In this document: piece by piece, positions 17,213 through 26,422 of the stretch
Layout of the letters: each line of letters starts with the position of its first letter
Position numbering within the stretch: position 1 is the first letter of the stretch
NCBI RefSeq assembly: GCF_023100905.1
Contig: NZ_CP064686.1
Coordinates: 1,860,001-1,924,000 of the forward strand
Direction of reading: 5' to 3'
Origin: Bradyrhizobium sp. 4
GTDB lineage: Bacteria > Pseudomonadota > Alphaproteobacteria > Rhizobiales > Xanthobacteraceae
DNA length: 64,000 nucleotides
Notes under the pieces: model-generated
What the model was told of the DNA's origin: nothing
Databases searched by the model: none
Seen by the model: only the letters and a program-made list of their open reading frames with translations
Program-made: the position numbers and the translations under genes

Positions 17213-17213
<1 letters not shown>
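16311..17213 (+). CDS. glpP: Glycerol ABC importer permease 1
   Basis: A 300-residue inner-membrane permease of the MalF/CUT1 class with about six hydrophobic helices (for example AWFLVLPVFLVVAFSAVLPL and CLVILALPLLIPW). The coupling-helix EAA motif appears as EAYYQAAQIDGASRWAVFKAIQLP, written here in two parts: EAYYQAAQIDGAS and RWAVFKAIQLP. It would form the transmembrane channel with the next permease. Both ends overlap or abut its neighbours, so it is inside the operon. The name follows the rhizobial glpDSTPQUV scheme. Confidence 0.9.
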
Positions 17214-18019
<806 letters not shown>

Positions 18020-18024
18020 GAGAT

Positions 18025-18073
18025 GCGCATGATCCCGAAAAGTGGAAACCGGTTTTCGGACCAGATCATGCGC
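18025..18073. repeat. Rhizobial palindromic element inside glp operon
   Basis: A 49-bp perfectly ended palindrome: GCGCATGATC at one end and GATCATGCGC at the other, with CCGAAAAGTGG and the palindromic AACCGGTT in the centre. The same core (ATGATCCCGAAAAGTGG...) is a very common repeat in Rhizobiales genomes. It lies between the permease stop at 18019 and the glpU start at 18087, where its hairpin could alter transcript stability or read-through. Confidence 0.85.
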
Positions 18074-18086
18074 AAGGAGTAAGAGC

Positions 18087-18416
18087 ATGGAAGCTATTGC
18101 ATGGATGGCCTGGACGCCGCCGACGGCAATCTTCTTTGTTGCGCTCGCCTGCACGCTCGCCGTGATGACTTGGCTTGGGGTGGCCTATCCCGAAGCCGAG
18201 CGCGTCGGCGTGCTGCGCATCCCCACCACGCGCGGCGACCGCCTGTTCATCTCCCTCATCACGGCAGCGGTCATCCACTTGCTGTGGATCGCCTTCGCCG
18301 GCACCGACGCCCTCGCCACGCTGCCGATCGGCGAGGACGGACTTGAAATTTCGCGGCTTTGGATCGCATCAGGAATTTCGCTGGCCACGGCCGTACTCAT
18401 TTTCCGCACGGTCTAG
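18087..18416 (+). CDS. glpU: Small membrane protein of glycerol ABC importer (DUF2160)
   Basis: A 109-residue protein with three hydrophobic segments: PTAIFFVALACTLAVMTWLG, LFISLITAAVIHLLWIAFAG and the C-terminal ISLATAVLIFRT. This is the DUF2160 small integral membrane protein regularly found between permease and binding-protein genes in glycerol ABC operons, where it may be an accessory subunit. Start at ATG 18087, after AAGGAG at 18074-18079. Its biochemical role is not established. Confidence 0.85.
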   Translation: MEAIAWMAWTPPTAIFFVALACTLAVMTWLGVAYPEAERVGVLRIPTTRGDRLFISLITAAVIHLLWIAFAGTDALATLPIGEDGLEISRLWIASGISLATAVLIFRTV

Positions 18417-18489
18417 CCCGCGAAGGAACGGCCAGATCCGGGACCAGCCCGGGCCTGTAAAAAGTTTGTCGCTGCAACGGAGGACTAAC

Positions 18490-20286
18490 ATGCGGCAGTT
18501 TAGGAGAAGGGAACGTCCATTGACCAAGAATAGCTTTCTGACGATGTCCAGCGTCGCCGCCATCGTCGCGGTGTCGCTGGCCGTCTCGGCGCCGGTGCGC
18601 GCCGCCGACGACGCCGCGATCCAGAAGTGGATCGCGGAATTCCAGCCCTCGACGCTGTCGAAGGAAGACCAGAAGAAGGAGCTGGAGTGGTTCGCCAAGG
18701 CCGCCGAGCCCTTCAAGGGCATGGAGATCAACGTGGTCTCCGAAACCATCACGACCCACGAATACGAGTCGCAGACGCTGGCCAAGGCGTTCTCCGAGCT
18801 CACCGGCATCAAGCTCAAGCACGACATCATCCAGGAAGGTGATGTCGTCGAGAAGCTGCAGACCCAGATGCAGTCCGGCAAGAACGTGTACGACGGCTGG
18901 ATCAACGATTCCGACCTGATCGGCACGCATTTCCGCTACGGCCAGACCATCGCGCTGTCGGACTACATGACCGGCGAGGGCAAGGACGTCACCGACCCCA
19001 TGCTCGACGTCAACGACTTCATCGGCAAGTCATTCGGCACGGCGCCGGACGGCAAGCTCTATCAGCTGCCCGACCAGCAGTTCGCGAACCTCTACTGGTT
19101 CCGCTACGACTGGTTCACCAACGCCGACTACAAGGCCAAGTTCAAGGCCAAGTATGGCTACGAGCTCGGCGTGCCCGTGAACTGGTCGGCCTATGAAGAC
19201 ATCGCCGAGTTCTTCACCAACGACATCAAGGAGATCAACGGCGTCAAGGTCTATGGCCATATGGACTATGGCAAGAAGGACCCGTCGCTCGGCTGGCGTT
19301 TCACCGACGCCTGGCTGTCGATGGCCGGTAACGGCGACAAGGGCATTCCGAACGGTCTGCCGGTCGACGAATGGGGCATCCGCATGGAAGGCTGCCGTCC
19401 GGTCGGCTCCTCGGTCGAGCGTGGTGGCGACACCAACGGTCCGGCCGCGGTCTACTCGATCACCAAGTACCTCGAGTGGATGAAGAAGTATGCTCCGCCG
19501 CAGGCGCAGGGCATGACCTTCTCCGAGTCGGGTCCGGTGCCGGCGCAGGGCAACATCGCCCAGCAGATGTTCTGGTACACCGCCTTCACCGCAGACATGG
19601 TGAAGCCGGGCATCGCCGTGATGAACGCGGACGGTACGCCGAAGTGGCGTATGGCCCCCTCGCCGCACGGTTCGTACTGGAAGGAAGGCATGAAGCTCGG
19701 CTATCAGGACGCCGGCTCGGTGACGCTGCTGAAGTCGACCCCGGCGGATCGCCGCAAGGCGGCCTGGCTCTACCTCCAGTTCATCGTCTCCAAGACGGTT
19801 TCGCTGAAGAAGAGCCATGTCGGTCTCACGTTCATCCGTGAATCCGACATCTGGGACAAGTCGTTCACGGAGCGTGCGCCGAAGCTCGGCGGCCTGATCG
19901 AGTTCTACCGCTCGCCCGCGCGCGTGCAGTGGACCCCGACCGGCAACAACGTGCCCGACTATCCGAAGCTGGCGCAGCTGTGGTGGCAGAACATCGGCGA
20001 TGCGTCGTCCGGTGCGAAGACGCCGCAAGCCGCGATGGACTCGCTCGCCGCTGCTCAGGACTCCGTGATGGAGCGTCTGGAGAAGTCCGGCGTGCAGGGC
20101 GCCTGCGGTCCGAAGCTGCACAAGAAGGAGACGGCCGAGTACTGGTTCGCCAAGGCCCAGAAGGACGGCACGATTGCTCCCCAGCGCAAGCTCGCCAACG
20201 AGAAGCCGAAGGGCGAGACGGTCGACTACGACACCCTGATCAAGTCGTGGCCGGCCCAGCCCCCGAAGCGCGCTTCGCTGCAGTAA
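18490..20286 (+). CDS. glpV: Glycerol ABC importer substrate-binding protein
   Basis: A 598-residue periplasmic solute-binding protein. The signal peptide is the segment TKNSFLTMSSVAAIVAVSLA followed by VSAPVRAAD, with likely cleavage after Ala. Two starts are possible in frame: ATG 18490 behind GGAGG, or TTG 18520 behind AGGAGAAGGG; the TTG gives a more typical signal length. The mature part has the family-1 sugar-binding layout (for example LPDQQFANLYWFRYDWF, WSAYEDIAEFF) and is longer than the usual 420 residues, as in rhizobial GlpV. It delivers glycerol to the permease pair. A rho-independent terminator follows the stop codon. Confidence 0.9.
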   Translation: MRQFRRRERPLTKNSFLTMSSVAAIVAVSLAVSAPVRAADDAAIQKWIAEFQPSTLSKEDQKKELEWFAKAAEPFKGMEINVVSETITTHEYESQTLAKAFSELTGIKLKHDIIQEGDVVEKLQTQMQSGKNVYDGWINDSDLIGTHFRYGQTIALSDYMTGEGKDVTDPMLDVNDFIGKSFGTAPDGKLYQLPDQQFANLYWFRYDWFTNADYKAKFKAKYGYELGVPVNWSAYEDIAEFFTNDIKEINGVKVYGHMDYGKKDPSLGWRFTDAWLSMAGNGDKGIPNGLPVDEWGIRMEGCRPVGSSVERGGDTNGPAAVYSITKYLEWMKKYAPPQAQGMTFSESGPVPAQGNIAQQMFWYTAFTADMVKPGIAVMNADGTPKWRMAPSPHGSYWKEGMKLGYQDAGSVTLLKSTPADRRKAAWLYLQFIVSKTVSLKKSHVGLTFIRESDIWDKSFTERAPKLGGLIEFYRSPARVQWTPTGNNVPDYPKLAQLWWQNIGDASSGAKTPQAAMDSLAAAQDSVMERLEKSGVQGACGPKLHKKETAEYWFAKAQKDGTIAPQRKLANEKPKGETVDYDTLIKSWPAQPPKRASLQ

Positions 20287-20306
20287 GGCACATCAACATA
20301 ACGACG

Positions 20307-20337
20307 AAAGGCCGGGAGCAATCCCGGCCTTTTTTCT
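20307..20337 (+). terminator. Rho-independent terminator of the glp operon
   Basis: AAAGGCCGGGA and TCCCGGCCTTT form an 11-bp perfect stem with a GCAA tetraloop, followed by a run of T interrupted only by one C. It lies 20 bp after the glpV stop and is the strongest terminator in the window. Confidence 0.93.
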
Positions 20338-20364
20338 TTTTATTGTCGTGGATTTTGCTTCCAC

Positions 20365-20451
20365 CGTCATTGCGAGCGAAGCGAAGCAATCCAGAGTCTT
20401 TCCACGGACGTAGTCTGGATTGCTTCGTCGCTTCGCTCCTCGCAATGACGG
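20365..20451. repeat. Dispersed palindromic repeat, family A (copy 2)
   Basis: Begins CGTCATTGCGAGCGAAGCGA and ends with an inverted CGCAATGACGG; inner arms are CAATCCAGA and TCTGGATTG. Same family as 911-990 and 32196-32310. It sits between the convergent ends of the glp operon and the Old Yellow Enzyme gene. Confidence 0.85.
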
Positions 20452-20473
20452 AGGATAGAGCGACGACGACGCC

Positions 20474-21574
20474 TTACTCCGCCGGTTCGGCCGCCAGCGC
20501 CGGGTAGTCCGTGTATCCCTTCGCGCCGCCGCCGTAGAAGGTATTCTTGTCCCAGTCGTTCAGCGTCGCGCCCGTCTTCAGCCGCTCGACGAGATCGGGG
20601 TTGGAGATGAAAGGCTTGCCGAAGGCGATGAGATCGGCCGCGTTGGCGTCCAGCACCTTGGTGGCGAGATCGAAATCATAGCCGTTGTTGGCGATGTAGG
20701 CGCCGGGGAAGCGCTTGCGCAGGCCCGCATAGTCGAATGGCGCGATGTCGCGCGGACCGCCGGTGGCGCCTTCGACGACGTGGAGATAGACGAGCTTCAG
20801 CGCGGCGAGACCGTCGACGATATGGTTGTAGAGGGCTTGCGGGTTCGACTCCGAAATGTCGTTGGCCGGCGTCACGGGCGAGATGCGGATGCCGGTGCGC
20901 TCGGCGCCGGCCTCGGCGACGACAGCCTTGGAGACTTCCAGCATCAGCCGCGCGCGGTTCTCGAGCGAGCCGCCATAGGCGTCGGTCCGCTTGTTGGTGC
21001 CGTCCTTGGCGAACTGCTCGAGCAGATAGCCGTTGGCGCCGTGGATCTCGACGCCGTCGAAGCCGGCCTCGAGCGCGTTCTTCGTGGCGCGCTTGAAATC
21101 GTCGATGATCCCTGGAATTTCGGAGAGTTCGAGCGCACGGGGCTCGGAGACGTCGGCGAAGCCGCCGTTGACGAAAGTCTTGCCCTTGGCGCGGATTGCG
21201 CTCGGCGCCACCGGGGCTGCGCCATTGGCCTGAAGGTCGACATGCGAGATGCGGCCGACATGCCAGAGCTGGATGAAGATCTTGCCGCCGCGCTGGTGCA
21301 CCTGATCGGTGACCTTGCGCCAGCCGGCAACCTGCTCCTTGGAGTAGATGCCGGGCGTGTCCTGGTAGCCCTGGCCCTGCTGCGAGACCTGGCTCGCTTC
21401 GGTGATCAGAAGGCCCGCGGAAGCGCGCTGGCCGTAATAGTCCGCCGCAAGCGGACTCGGTACGAACGTGCCGGGCGCGGCGCGGTTGCGCGTCAGCGGC
21501 GCCATCACCAGGCGGTTGGCCAGCGTGATCGGGCCGAGCTTGTGGGTCTCAAACAATTTGGTCGAACGGCTCAT
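20474..21574 (-). CDS. Old Yellow Enzyme family alkene reductase
   Basis: A 366-residue FMN-dependent NADPH oxidoreductase that reduces activated C=C bonds, nitro-esters or quinones. N-terminal KLGPITLANRLVMAPLTRNR is characteristic; HGANGYLLEQF supplies the His-Asn pair that binds the substrate carbonyl or nitro group, and TDAYGGSLENR the catalytic Tyr region. A TIM-barrel phosphate-binding end (IAFGKPFISNPDL) is near the C-terminus. Start at ATG 21574 fits the family; an in-frame start 17 codons upstream adds nothing conserved. It stands alone; the natural substrate is unknown. NemA-like is the closest description. Confidence 0.92.
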   Translation of the reverse strand: MSRSTKLFETHKLGPITLANRLVMAPLTRNRAAPGTFVPSPLAADYYGQRASAGLLITEASQVSQQGQGYQDTPGIYSKEQVAGWRKVTDQVHQRGGKIFIQLWHVGRISHVDLQANGAAPVAPSAIRAKGKTFVNGGFADVSEPRALELSEIPGIIDDFKRATKNALEAGFDGVEIHGANGYLLEQFAKDGTNKRTDAYGGSLENRARLMLEVSKAVVAEAGAERTGIRISPVTPANDISESNPQALYNHIVDGLAALKLVYLHVVEGATGGPRDIAPFDYAGLRKRFPGAYIANNGYDFDLATKVLDANAADLIAFGKPFISNPDLVERLKTGATLNDWDKNTFYGGGAKGYTDYPALAAEPAE

Positions 21575-21757
21575 GAGAATGCTTCCAGGCGGTGAGAGAT
21601 CCGGAACACTTGTGCATCGCGGCAATCAGCGCAAGGGAGGAGCCATACGGAAACTGCAGGCGAGATGCGCAGCGGAGCCTCGCAGCATAAAGCATGTGCA
21701 ATTTCAGCCGCGGCAGCAGATTCGATCTCCCGCCGCGGCCGCCTGAATAATCGGGTA

Positions 21758-22261
21758 CTAGTTCGCGCCGAGGAAATCGCGCTTGCCGATCTCGACGCCG
21801 GCGTGGCGCAGAAGGCCGTGGGCGGTCGCGGCGTGGAAATAGAAGTTCGGCAGCGAGAACGCGCTCAGGAATTGCTGGCCCTTCATGGTGATGGACTTGT
21901 CGGGGCCGGCCGGGAAGGTGACGTCCTTGGTGTCGGCGCCCTCGAACTGCTCGGGCTTGAACGATTTCACGTAATCGATGGTCTTCGCCAGGCGCTGCTT
22001 CAGCTCCGCAAAGCTGGTCTCGGTGTCTGCTGTGGAGGGCACTTCGCTATGGGTCAGCCGCGCGCAACCTTTGGCTGCGAAATCGCTGACCAGCTGGATC
22101 TGCTTCGAAAGCGGCAGCATGTCCGGAAACAGCCGGGAGCCGAGCAGGACGCTCGGATCGACCTTCTTGGCCGCACAATGCGCCTCGGCTTTCGTGAGCA
22201 GGCCGGTGAGGCTGTTCAGCATTTGCAAATAGGCGGGAACGACGGCGTCGTGGAAGGACAT
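21758..22261 (-). CDS. DUF1993 family protein
   Basis: A 167-residue helical protein of the DUF1993 family (a DinB-like four-helix-bundle relative). MSFHDAVVPAYLQMLNSLTG at the start and NFYFHAATAHGLLRHAG near the end are the family signatures; the His residues in the latter and His4 resemble the metal-binding positions of DinB-like proteins. It is complete with a normal length. No function is established for the family and no partner genes lie nearby. Confidence 0.85.
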   Translation of the reverse strand: MSFHDAVVPAYLQMLNSLTGLLTKAEAHCAAKKVDPSVLLGSRLFPDMLPLSKQIQLVSDFAAKGCARLTHSEVPSTADTETSFAELKQRLAKTIDYVKSFKPEQFEGADTKDVTFPAGPDKSITMKGQQFLSAFSLPNFYFHAATAHGLLRHAGVEIGKRDFLGAN

Positions 22262-22410
22262 GTGATGCTCGCTCTTGTGGTGGGAATCTCAGGAGAAACC
22301 TGAGCCACTCACATGGGAACCTCATGGAAAAATACAATTGCAAAAGCGGCTTGTGCAGTGCGAAAATTCTACCGAGCGGGCTTGTGGTGCTGTCGGCGCC
22401 ATACCTCGCT

Positions 22411-22514
22411 GTCATCGTCCGGCTTGACCGGACGATCCAGTACTCCGGGGCAGCTGTGATTGAATGGATAGGCCGCGGCGTACTGGATGCCCCGCTTTCG
22501 CGGGGGCATGACAG
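22411..22514. repeat. Dispersed palindromic repeat, family C (copy 1)
   Basis: A 104-bp element: GTCATCGTCCGGCTTGACCG, GATCCAGTACTCC, a variable centre, then CGTACTGGAT and GGGGGCATGACAGC as inverted counterparts. A near-identical copy is at 27780-27883. It occupies the gap downstream of the lytic transglycosylase gene. Confidence 0.85.
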
Positions 22515-22526
22515 CGATTCGAGTGC

Positions 22527-23828
22527 TTAGCGGATCGTGGCCGCCGGCTGCGCCTGCGCCGTGCCACCGCGCATCCGGGCCAAAAGCTCCGCGGTCGGCC
22601 AGGAATCGGCCGGCAGACCGTATTTGATCTGCATCGCCTTCACTGCGGCGCGGCTCTGCTGGCCCAGCACACCGTCCACCTTGCCGACGTTGAAGCCGGC
22701 CTGAACCAGAAGCTGCTGCAATTGCTTGAGCTCGTTGAACGGCAGTTGCGCGACCGGTGTGGACGGCTTTCGCATCGGAGCCGCGCCCGCAATCCGGGTG
22801 GCGAGATAACCTGCGGTGGTCGAATAGATCAGCGAGTTATTCCACTCGGTATAGGCCGCGAAATTCGGGTACGCCATGAAGGCCGGCCCGTTCCGACCCA
22901 TCGGCAGCAGCACCGACGCGGCAAGATTGTCGGTCGGCAGCGGCCTCCCGTCGGGATAGGTCACCCCGAGCTGCGCCCATTTCGAGCGCGGCAGCTGCAC
23001 CGTGAGGTCGGTCTGATCCCAGGGCAGGTTTTGCGGCACCTTGATCTCCTCCAGCCACGGCTCGCCGCGCCGCCACTTCAATCCGTTGGCGATGTAGTTC
23101 GCGGTCGAGCCGATCACGTCGTCCTCGCTGCGGAGGAGATCGCGACGTCCGTCGCCGTCGTAGTCGACGGCATAGTTGACGTAATGCACGGGCAGGAACT
23201 GGGTCTGTCCGAGCTCGCCGGCCCAGGAGCCGACCATCTCGTCGGGATGCAAATCGCCGCGGTCGATGATCTTCAGCGCGGCGATGGTCTCGTTCACGAA
23301 CATCTCCGAGCGGCGGCAATCATAGGCCAGCGACACCAGCGACTTCAGCGTCGGCAAATTGCCCATGTTGACGCCGAAGTCGCTCTCCAGTCCCCAGAAC
23401 GCGGCGATCACCGCCGGCGGCACGCCGTATTCTTTCTCCGCGCGCGCGAACGCGGCCGCATGTTGCTTGATGTGCTGCTGGCCGTTCTGCATGCGATAGG
23501 GCGCCGCCATGCGGCCGGCAAATTCGGTGAAGAGCTGGCCGAACACGCGCTGGCCGCGGTCGCGATTGACGATGCCCTGGTCGTAGACGAGGTAAGGCGA
23601 GGCCGCCGCGATCGTCCGCTGCGACACGCCGGCGGCGACGGCCTGCTGTTTCACGTCGGCCAGGAAGCGATCGAAGTTCGCCCCGTTGTGGCACGACGCC
23701 GCGCGCGGCGACGGCGCGGTGGCCCTGGCGGCCGCCGGCTTTGCGGGTGGCGGAGCGAACTGGGCAGAGGCGGGAAGGGCGAGCGTGAGCAGGGCGGCGG
23801 CCGCGATCGCAAATCGGGTCTGGAGCAT
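22527..23828 (-). CDS. Lytic murein transglycosylase with peptidoglycan-binding domain
   Basis: A 433-residue MltB-family enzyme that cleaves the MurNAc-GlcNAc bond with 1,6-anhydro product formation. A Sec signal peptide (MLQTRFAIAAAALLTLALPA) is followed by a Pro/Ala linker; the SLT_2 catalytic domain spans about residues 50-340 with catalytic Glu148 in FWGLESDFG, and SWAGELGQTQFLP is diagnostic. A PG_binding_1 domain (about 375-425, with GKVDGVLGQQSRAAVKAMQ) anchors it to the wall. Start at ATG 23828 is chosen for the signal peptide. The family acts in the periplasm in wall turnover. Confidence 0.93.
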   Translation of the reverse strand: MLQTRFAIAAAALLTLALPASAQFAPPPAKPAAARATAPSPRAASCHNGANFDRFLADVKQQAVAAGVSQRTIAAASPYLVYDQGIVNRDRGQRVFGQLFTEFAGRMAAPYRMQNGQQHIKQHAAAFARAEKEYGVPPAVIAAFWGLESDFGVNMGNLPTLKSLVSLAYDCRRSEMFVNETIAALKIIDRGDLHPDEMVGSWAGELGQTQFLPVHYVNYAVDYDGDGRRDLLRSEDDVIGSTANYIANGLKWRRGEPWLEEIKVPQNLPWDQTDLTVQLPRSKWAQLGVTYPDGRPLPTDNLAASVLLPMGRNGPAFMAYPNFAAYTEWNNSLIYSTTAGYLATRIAGAAPMRKPSTPVAQLPFNELKQLQQLLVQAGFNVGKVDGVLGQQSRAAVKAMQIKYGLPADSWPTAELLARMRGGTAQAQPAATIR

Positions 23829-24014
23829 GAGGTTTCCGCAAGGGGAGGAGACGCTTGGATTCTTGGCCAAGCTTAATGGAACGATTGACTTCAAACCAGT
23901 GCCGCGGCTCCGCGACGCACCCGGAAACCTTGCGGGCGGGCCGGGGTCATCCCTACCTCATGCTTGCCGGCCCGCAATCCCTCCAGCGGCCACGGCCGGC
24001 CTCGGGAGACGGCC

Positions 24015-24947
24015 ATGAACTATCTGCGTACCGCAATGCTGCTCGCAGGCCTCACCGCTCTGTTCATGGGGGTTGGCTATCTGATCGGCGGTGCCGGCGG
24101 CGCCATGATTGCGCTCGTCATTGCCGCGGCGACCAATCTCTTCACCTACTGGAACTCCGACCGGATGGTGCTGTCCATGTATGGCGCCCATGAGGTCGAC
24201 CGCGGCAGCGCGCCGGAGCTGGTCGGGCTCGTGGCCGAGCTTGCGGGCCGCGCCCGCTTGCCGATGCCGCGCGTGTTCCTGATGGACGAGCCGCAGCCCA
24301 ACGCCTTTGCCACCGGGCGCAATCCGGAGAATGCCGCGGTCGCGGTCACCACCGGGTTGATGCGCCAGCTCAGCCGCGAGGAGCTCGCCGGCGTGATCGC
24401 GCACGAGCTTGCCCATATCAAACACCACGACACGCTGCTGATGACCGTTACCGCGACCATTGCGGGTGCGATCTCGATGCTGGCGCAGTTCGGCATGTTC
24501 TTCGGAGGCAACCGCGACAACAATGGTCCGGGCATCGTCGGTTCGATCCTGATGATGATCCTCGCCCCGATCGGCGCCATGCTGGTGCAGATGGCGATCA
24601 GTCGCACGCGCGAATACGCCGCGGACAATCTCGGCGCACGCATCGCCGGTCAGCCGATGTGGCTGGCATCGGCGCTGGTGAAGATCGAAGGCGCTGCGCA
24701 TCAGGTCCCGAATGTCGAGGCGGAGCGAAATCCCGCCACCGCGCACATGTTCATCATCAACCCGCTGTCGGGCCACGGCGTCGACAATCTGTTCGCCACC
24801 CATCCCTCGACGCAGAATCGCATCGCGGCGCTTCAGCAGCTCGCAGCCGAGCTTGGCGCGCAGGCGTCGCCGTCGGTCGGCGCCAATGAGAACTATCCGC
24901 CGCGGAGCCCGTGGGGCCGCTCGTCCTCGCGCGGGCCTTGGGGCTGA
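24015..24947 (+). CDS. htpX: Membrane zinc metalloprotease HtpX
   Basis: A 310-residue M48 peptidase of inner-membrane quality control. Two N-terminal hydrophobic segments (residues 6-28 and 29-45) precede the zinc motif HELAH at 130-134; MDEPQPNAFATGRNP upstream and SRTREYAADNLGA further on (with the third zinc ligand Glu) are standard HtpX features. The C-terminus FATHPSTQNRIAAL is also conserved. Start at ATG 24015. It is divergent from the transglycosylase gene with a 186-bp gap. HtpX normally degrades misfolded membrane proteins together with FtsH. Confidence 0.95.
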   Translation: MNYLRTAMLLAGLTALFMGVGYLIGGAGGAMIALVIAAATNLFTYWNSDRMVLSMYGAHEVDRGSAPELVGLVAELAGRARLPMPRVFLMDEPQPNAFATGRNPENAAVAVTTGLMRQLSREELAGVIAHELAHIKHHDTLLMTVTATIAGAISMLAQFGMFFGGNRDNNGPGIVGSILMMILAPIGAMLVQMAISRTREYAADNLGARIAGQPMWLASALVKIEGAAHQVPNVEAERNPATAHMFIINPLSGHGVDNLFATHPSTQNRIAALQQLAAELGAQASPSVGANENYPPRSPWGRSSSRGPWG

Positions 24948-25081
24948 CGCAGCAGCGGCTCTAATTTGCGCGCTTTGTGACCTGTCGCACACAGGACGGT
25001 CCCGGCCGGTGTTAACACCCTGCCGTGACAGTTTCTGCGAAAGGGGATGCGTGGCCGGCCCTCCGCCTGCCACCGTCGAAG

Positions 25082-25723
25082 ATGACCAAAGCTGCAGTAC
25101 CATTATTGATTGTCGTGGGCGTGCTGATTGGCCTCTCCACGCACACCGTCGTCAATTGCGGAGACGAGGACGAGCCCGACATCTGTTCGGCGGTGATCGG
25201 CTTCTCGCCGCTGCGCGGCTCGCTGATCGCTTTCGCCTATGAGGGGCGCGGACGGATCGCGCTGCGCCACGGCGATTGGCGGCGGGCGATCGCGGATTTC
25301 GACGAGGCCATCCACCTCAATCCCAACCGCGCCTCGCTCTATCGCGATCGGGCGCTGGCGCGCCGGCAGAATGGCGATCTCGAACTTGCCATCGAGGATT
25401 ACGACGAGGCGATCGCGCATGATCCCAGGCACGCCGCGCCCTATCACCAGCGCGGTCTCGCGCTCGCGGCCGCCGGCGATCTCGATCGCGCGATTCTGAG
25501 CTACAACACCGCGGTCCGCCTCGACCCGTCGGATGCACAGCCTCGGCTCGACCGCGGCCTCGCCTTCCTCGCCCGCGGCCAGGCAAATGAGGCGCGCGCC
25601 GATTTCGAGGCCGCGCTGGCGCTGCCCGCCGGCAAGGATGCCCGTACCCGCGATGCAGCGCGCGCAAAACTCGCCGAACTGGCGAGCGCCGAGCCGACCC
25701 GGCTCGCCGCGCCATTGCGGTAG
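25082..25723 (+). CDS. Membrane-anchored tetratricopeptide repeat protein
   Basis: A 213-residue protein with an N-terminal signal anchor (TKAAVPLLIVVGVLIGLST) and at least three TPR units, the clearest being GDWRRAIADFDEAIHLNP, GDLELAIEDYDEAIAHDP and GDLDRAILSYNTAVRLDP, with a fourth at RGQANEARADFEAALAL. TPRs mediate protein-protein contacts. Start at ATG 25082 gives a clean signal anchor; a GTG at 25025 in frame is possible but less likely. It follows htpX on the same strand at 134 bp, so a joint role in envelope quality control is imaginable but unproven. Confidence 0.82.
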   Translation: MTKAAVPLLIVVGVLIGLSTHTVVNCGDEDEPDICSAVIGFSPLRGSLIAFAYEGRGRIALRHGDWRRAIADFDEAIHLNPNRASLYRDRALARRQNGDLELAIEDYDEAIAHDPRHAAPYHQRGLALAAAGDLDRAILSYNTAVRLDPSDAQPRLDRGLAFLARGQANEARADFEAALALPAGKDARTRDAARAKLAELASAEPTRLAAPLR

Positions 25724-25753
25724 AGATATCTAGAGCTGCGTGCGCCGCTGCAA

Positions 25754-25904
25754 CCCTCTCCCCTTGTGGGAGAGGGTGGCTCGCAGCGAAGCGGCGAGAC
25801 GGGTGAGGGGTATCTCTCCGCGCGTGAGCCTGCTGCAGTTGAATTCGCGGAAACAACCCCTCATCCGGCGCTTCGCGCCACCTTCTCCCGCAAGGGGAGA
25901 AGGA
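25754..25904. repeat. Dispersed repeat, family B (copy 3, inverted)
   Basis: Same arms as 8430-8579 in the opposite orientation: CCTCTCCCCTTGTGGGAGAG at one end, CTTCTCCCGCAAGGGGAGAAGG at the other and a central TTGAATTCGCGGAAACAA. It fills the gap between the TPR gene and the Lys-tailed protein gene, which converge here. Confidence 0.85.
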
Positions 25905-25917
25905 AGAAAGTGCGCGC

Positions 25918-26259
25918 CTACTTCTTGGCTTTGGCCTTCTTCGCCTTCTTCACCGGCTTCTCCTTGGCGGGCTTCTTCTCCACTTTCACCGCGACCGGTG
26001 TGCTGGCGGCAATCCGCATCGACCGCGCGTAGCTGTCGGCGACGTTGTCGGCGGACATCTGCAGGCGCTTGGCGGCGGCGATGGCCTGCTCCATGGTGGC
26101 CTTGGCCATCATCTTGAAGCGGTCGCCGGTCTCCTTGCTCTTGGCCTTGGCCGCAAGGCCGTTGAATCGATCCCGCCGCTCCTTGGCGCGGGACATCAGG
26201 CCCGTATGCAGCTGTCTGGCCAGTTGCCGGATCACGACATCCAGGTCGGCGTCCGCCAT
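25918..26259 (-). CDS. Hypothetical protein with histone-like Lys-rich tail
   Basis: A 113-residue protein. The first 85 residues are helical and charged (MADADLDVVIRQLARQLHTG, then many Lys/Met/Ala) and resemble no named domain I can place. The last 28 residues consist almost only of Lys, Ala, Pro, Val and Glu, ending KKAKKAKAKK, as in histone H1-like or AlgP-type tails that bind DNA non-specifically. Start at ATG 26259. DNA-binding is inferred only from the tail. No signal peptide or membrane segment. Confidence 0.7.
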   Translation of the reverse strand: MADADLDVVIRQLARQLHTGLMSRAKERRDRFNGLAAKAKSKETGDRFKMMAKATMEQAIAAAKRLQMSADNVADSYARSMRIAASTPVAVKVEKKPAKEKPVKKAKKAKAKK

Positions 26260-26370
26260 GTTGTTCTATCCTCTTCGAAAACAATATCGATGCGGGCGGA
26301 CTATGCAGATCGGGCCCCGCCTTGGCAATTCCCGGCCGCGCGTCATCCGCAGCTTCCGGTGACCAAAACA

Positions 26371-26397
26371 AAAAAGCCGCGCTACGCGCGCGGCTCT
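26371..26397 (-). terminator. Terminator of the zincin gene
   Basis: Read on the minus strand, AGCCGCGCGCGTAGCGCGGCT forms a GC-rich hairpin followed by a T run (AAAAAA on the plus strand at 26369-26375). It lies about 25 bp beyond the stop codon of the gene ending at 26423. Confidence 0.8.
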
Positions 26398-26422
26398 CTG
26401 GCTTGGTTTGGCGTTTTTTGCC

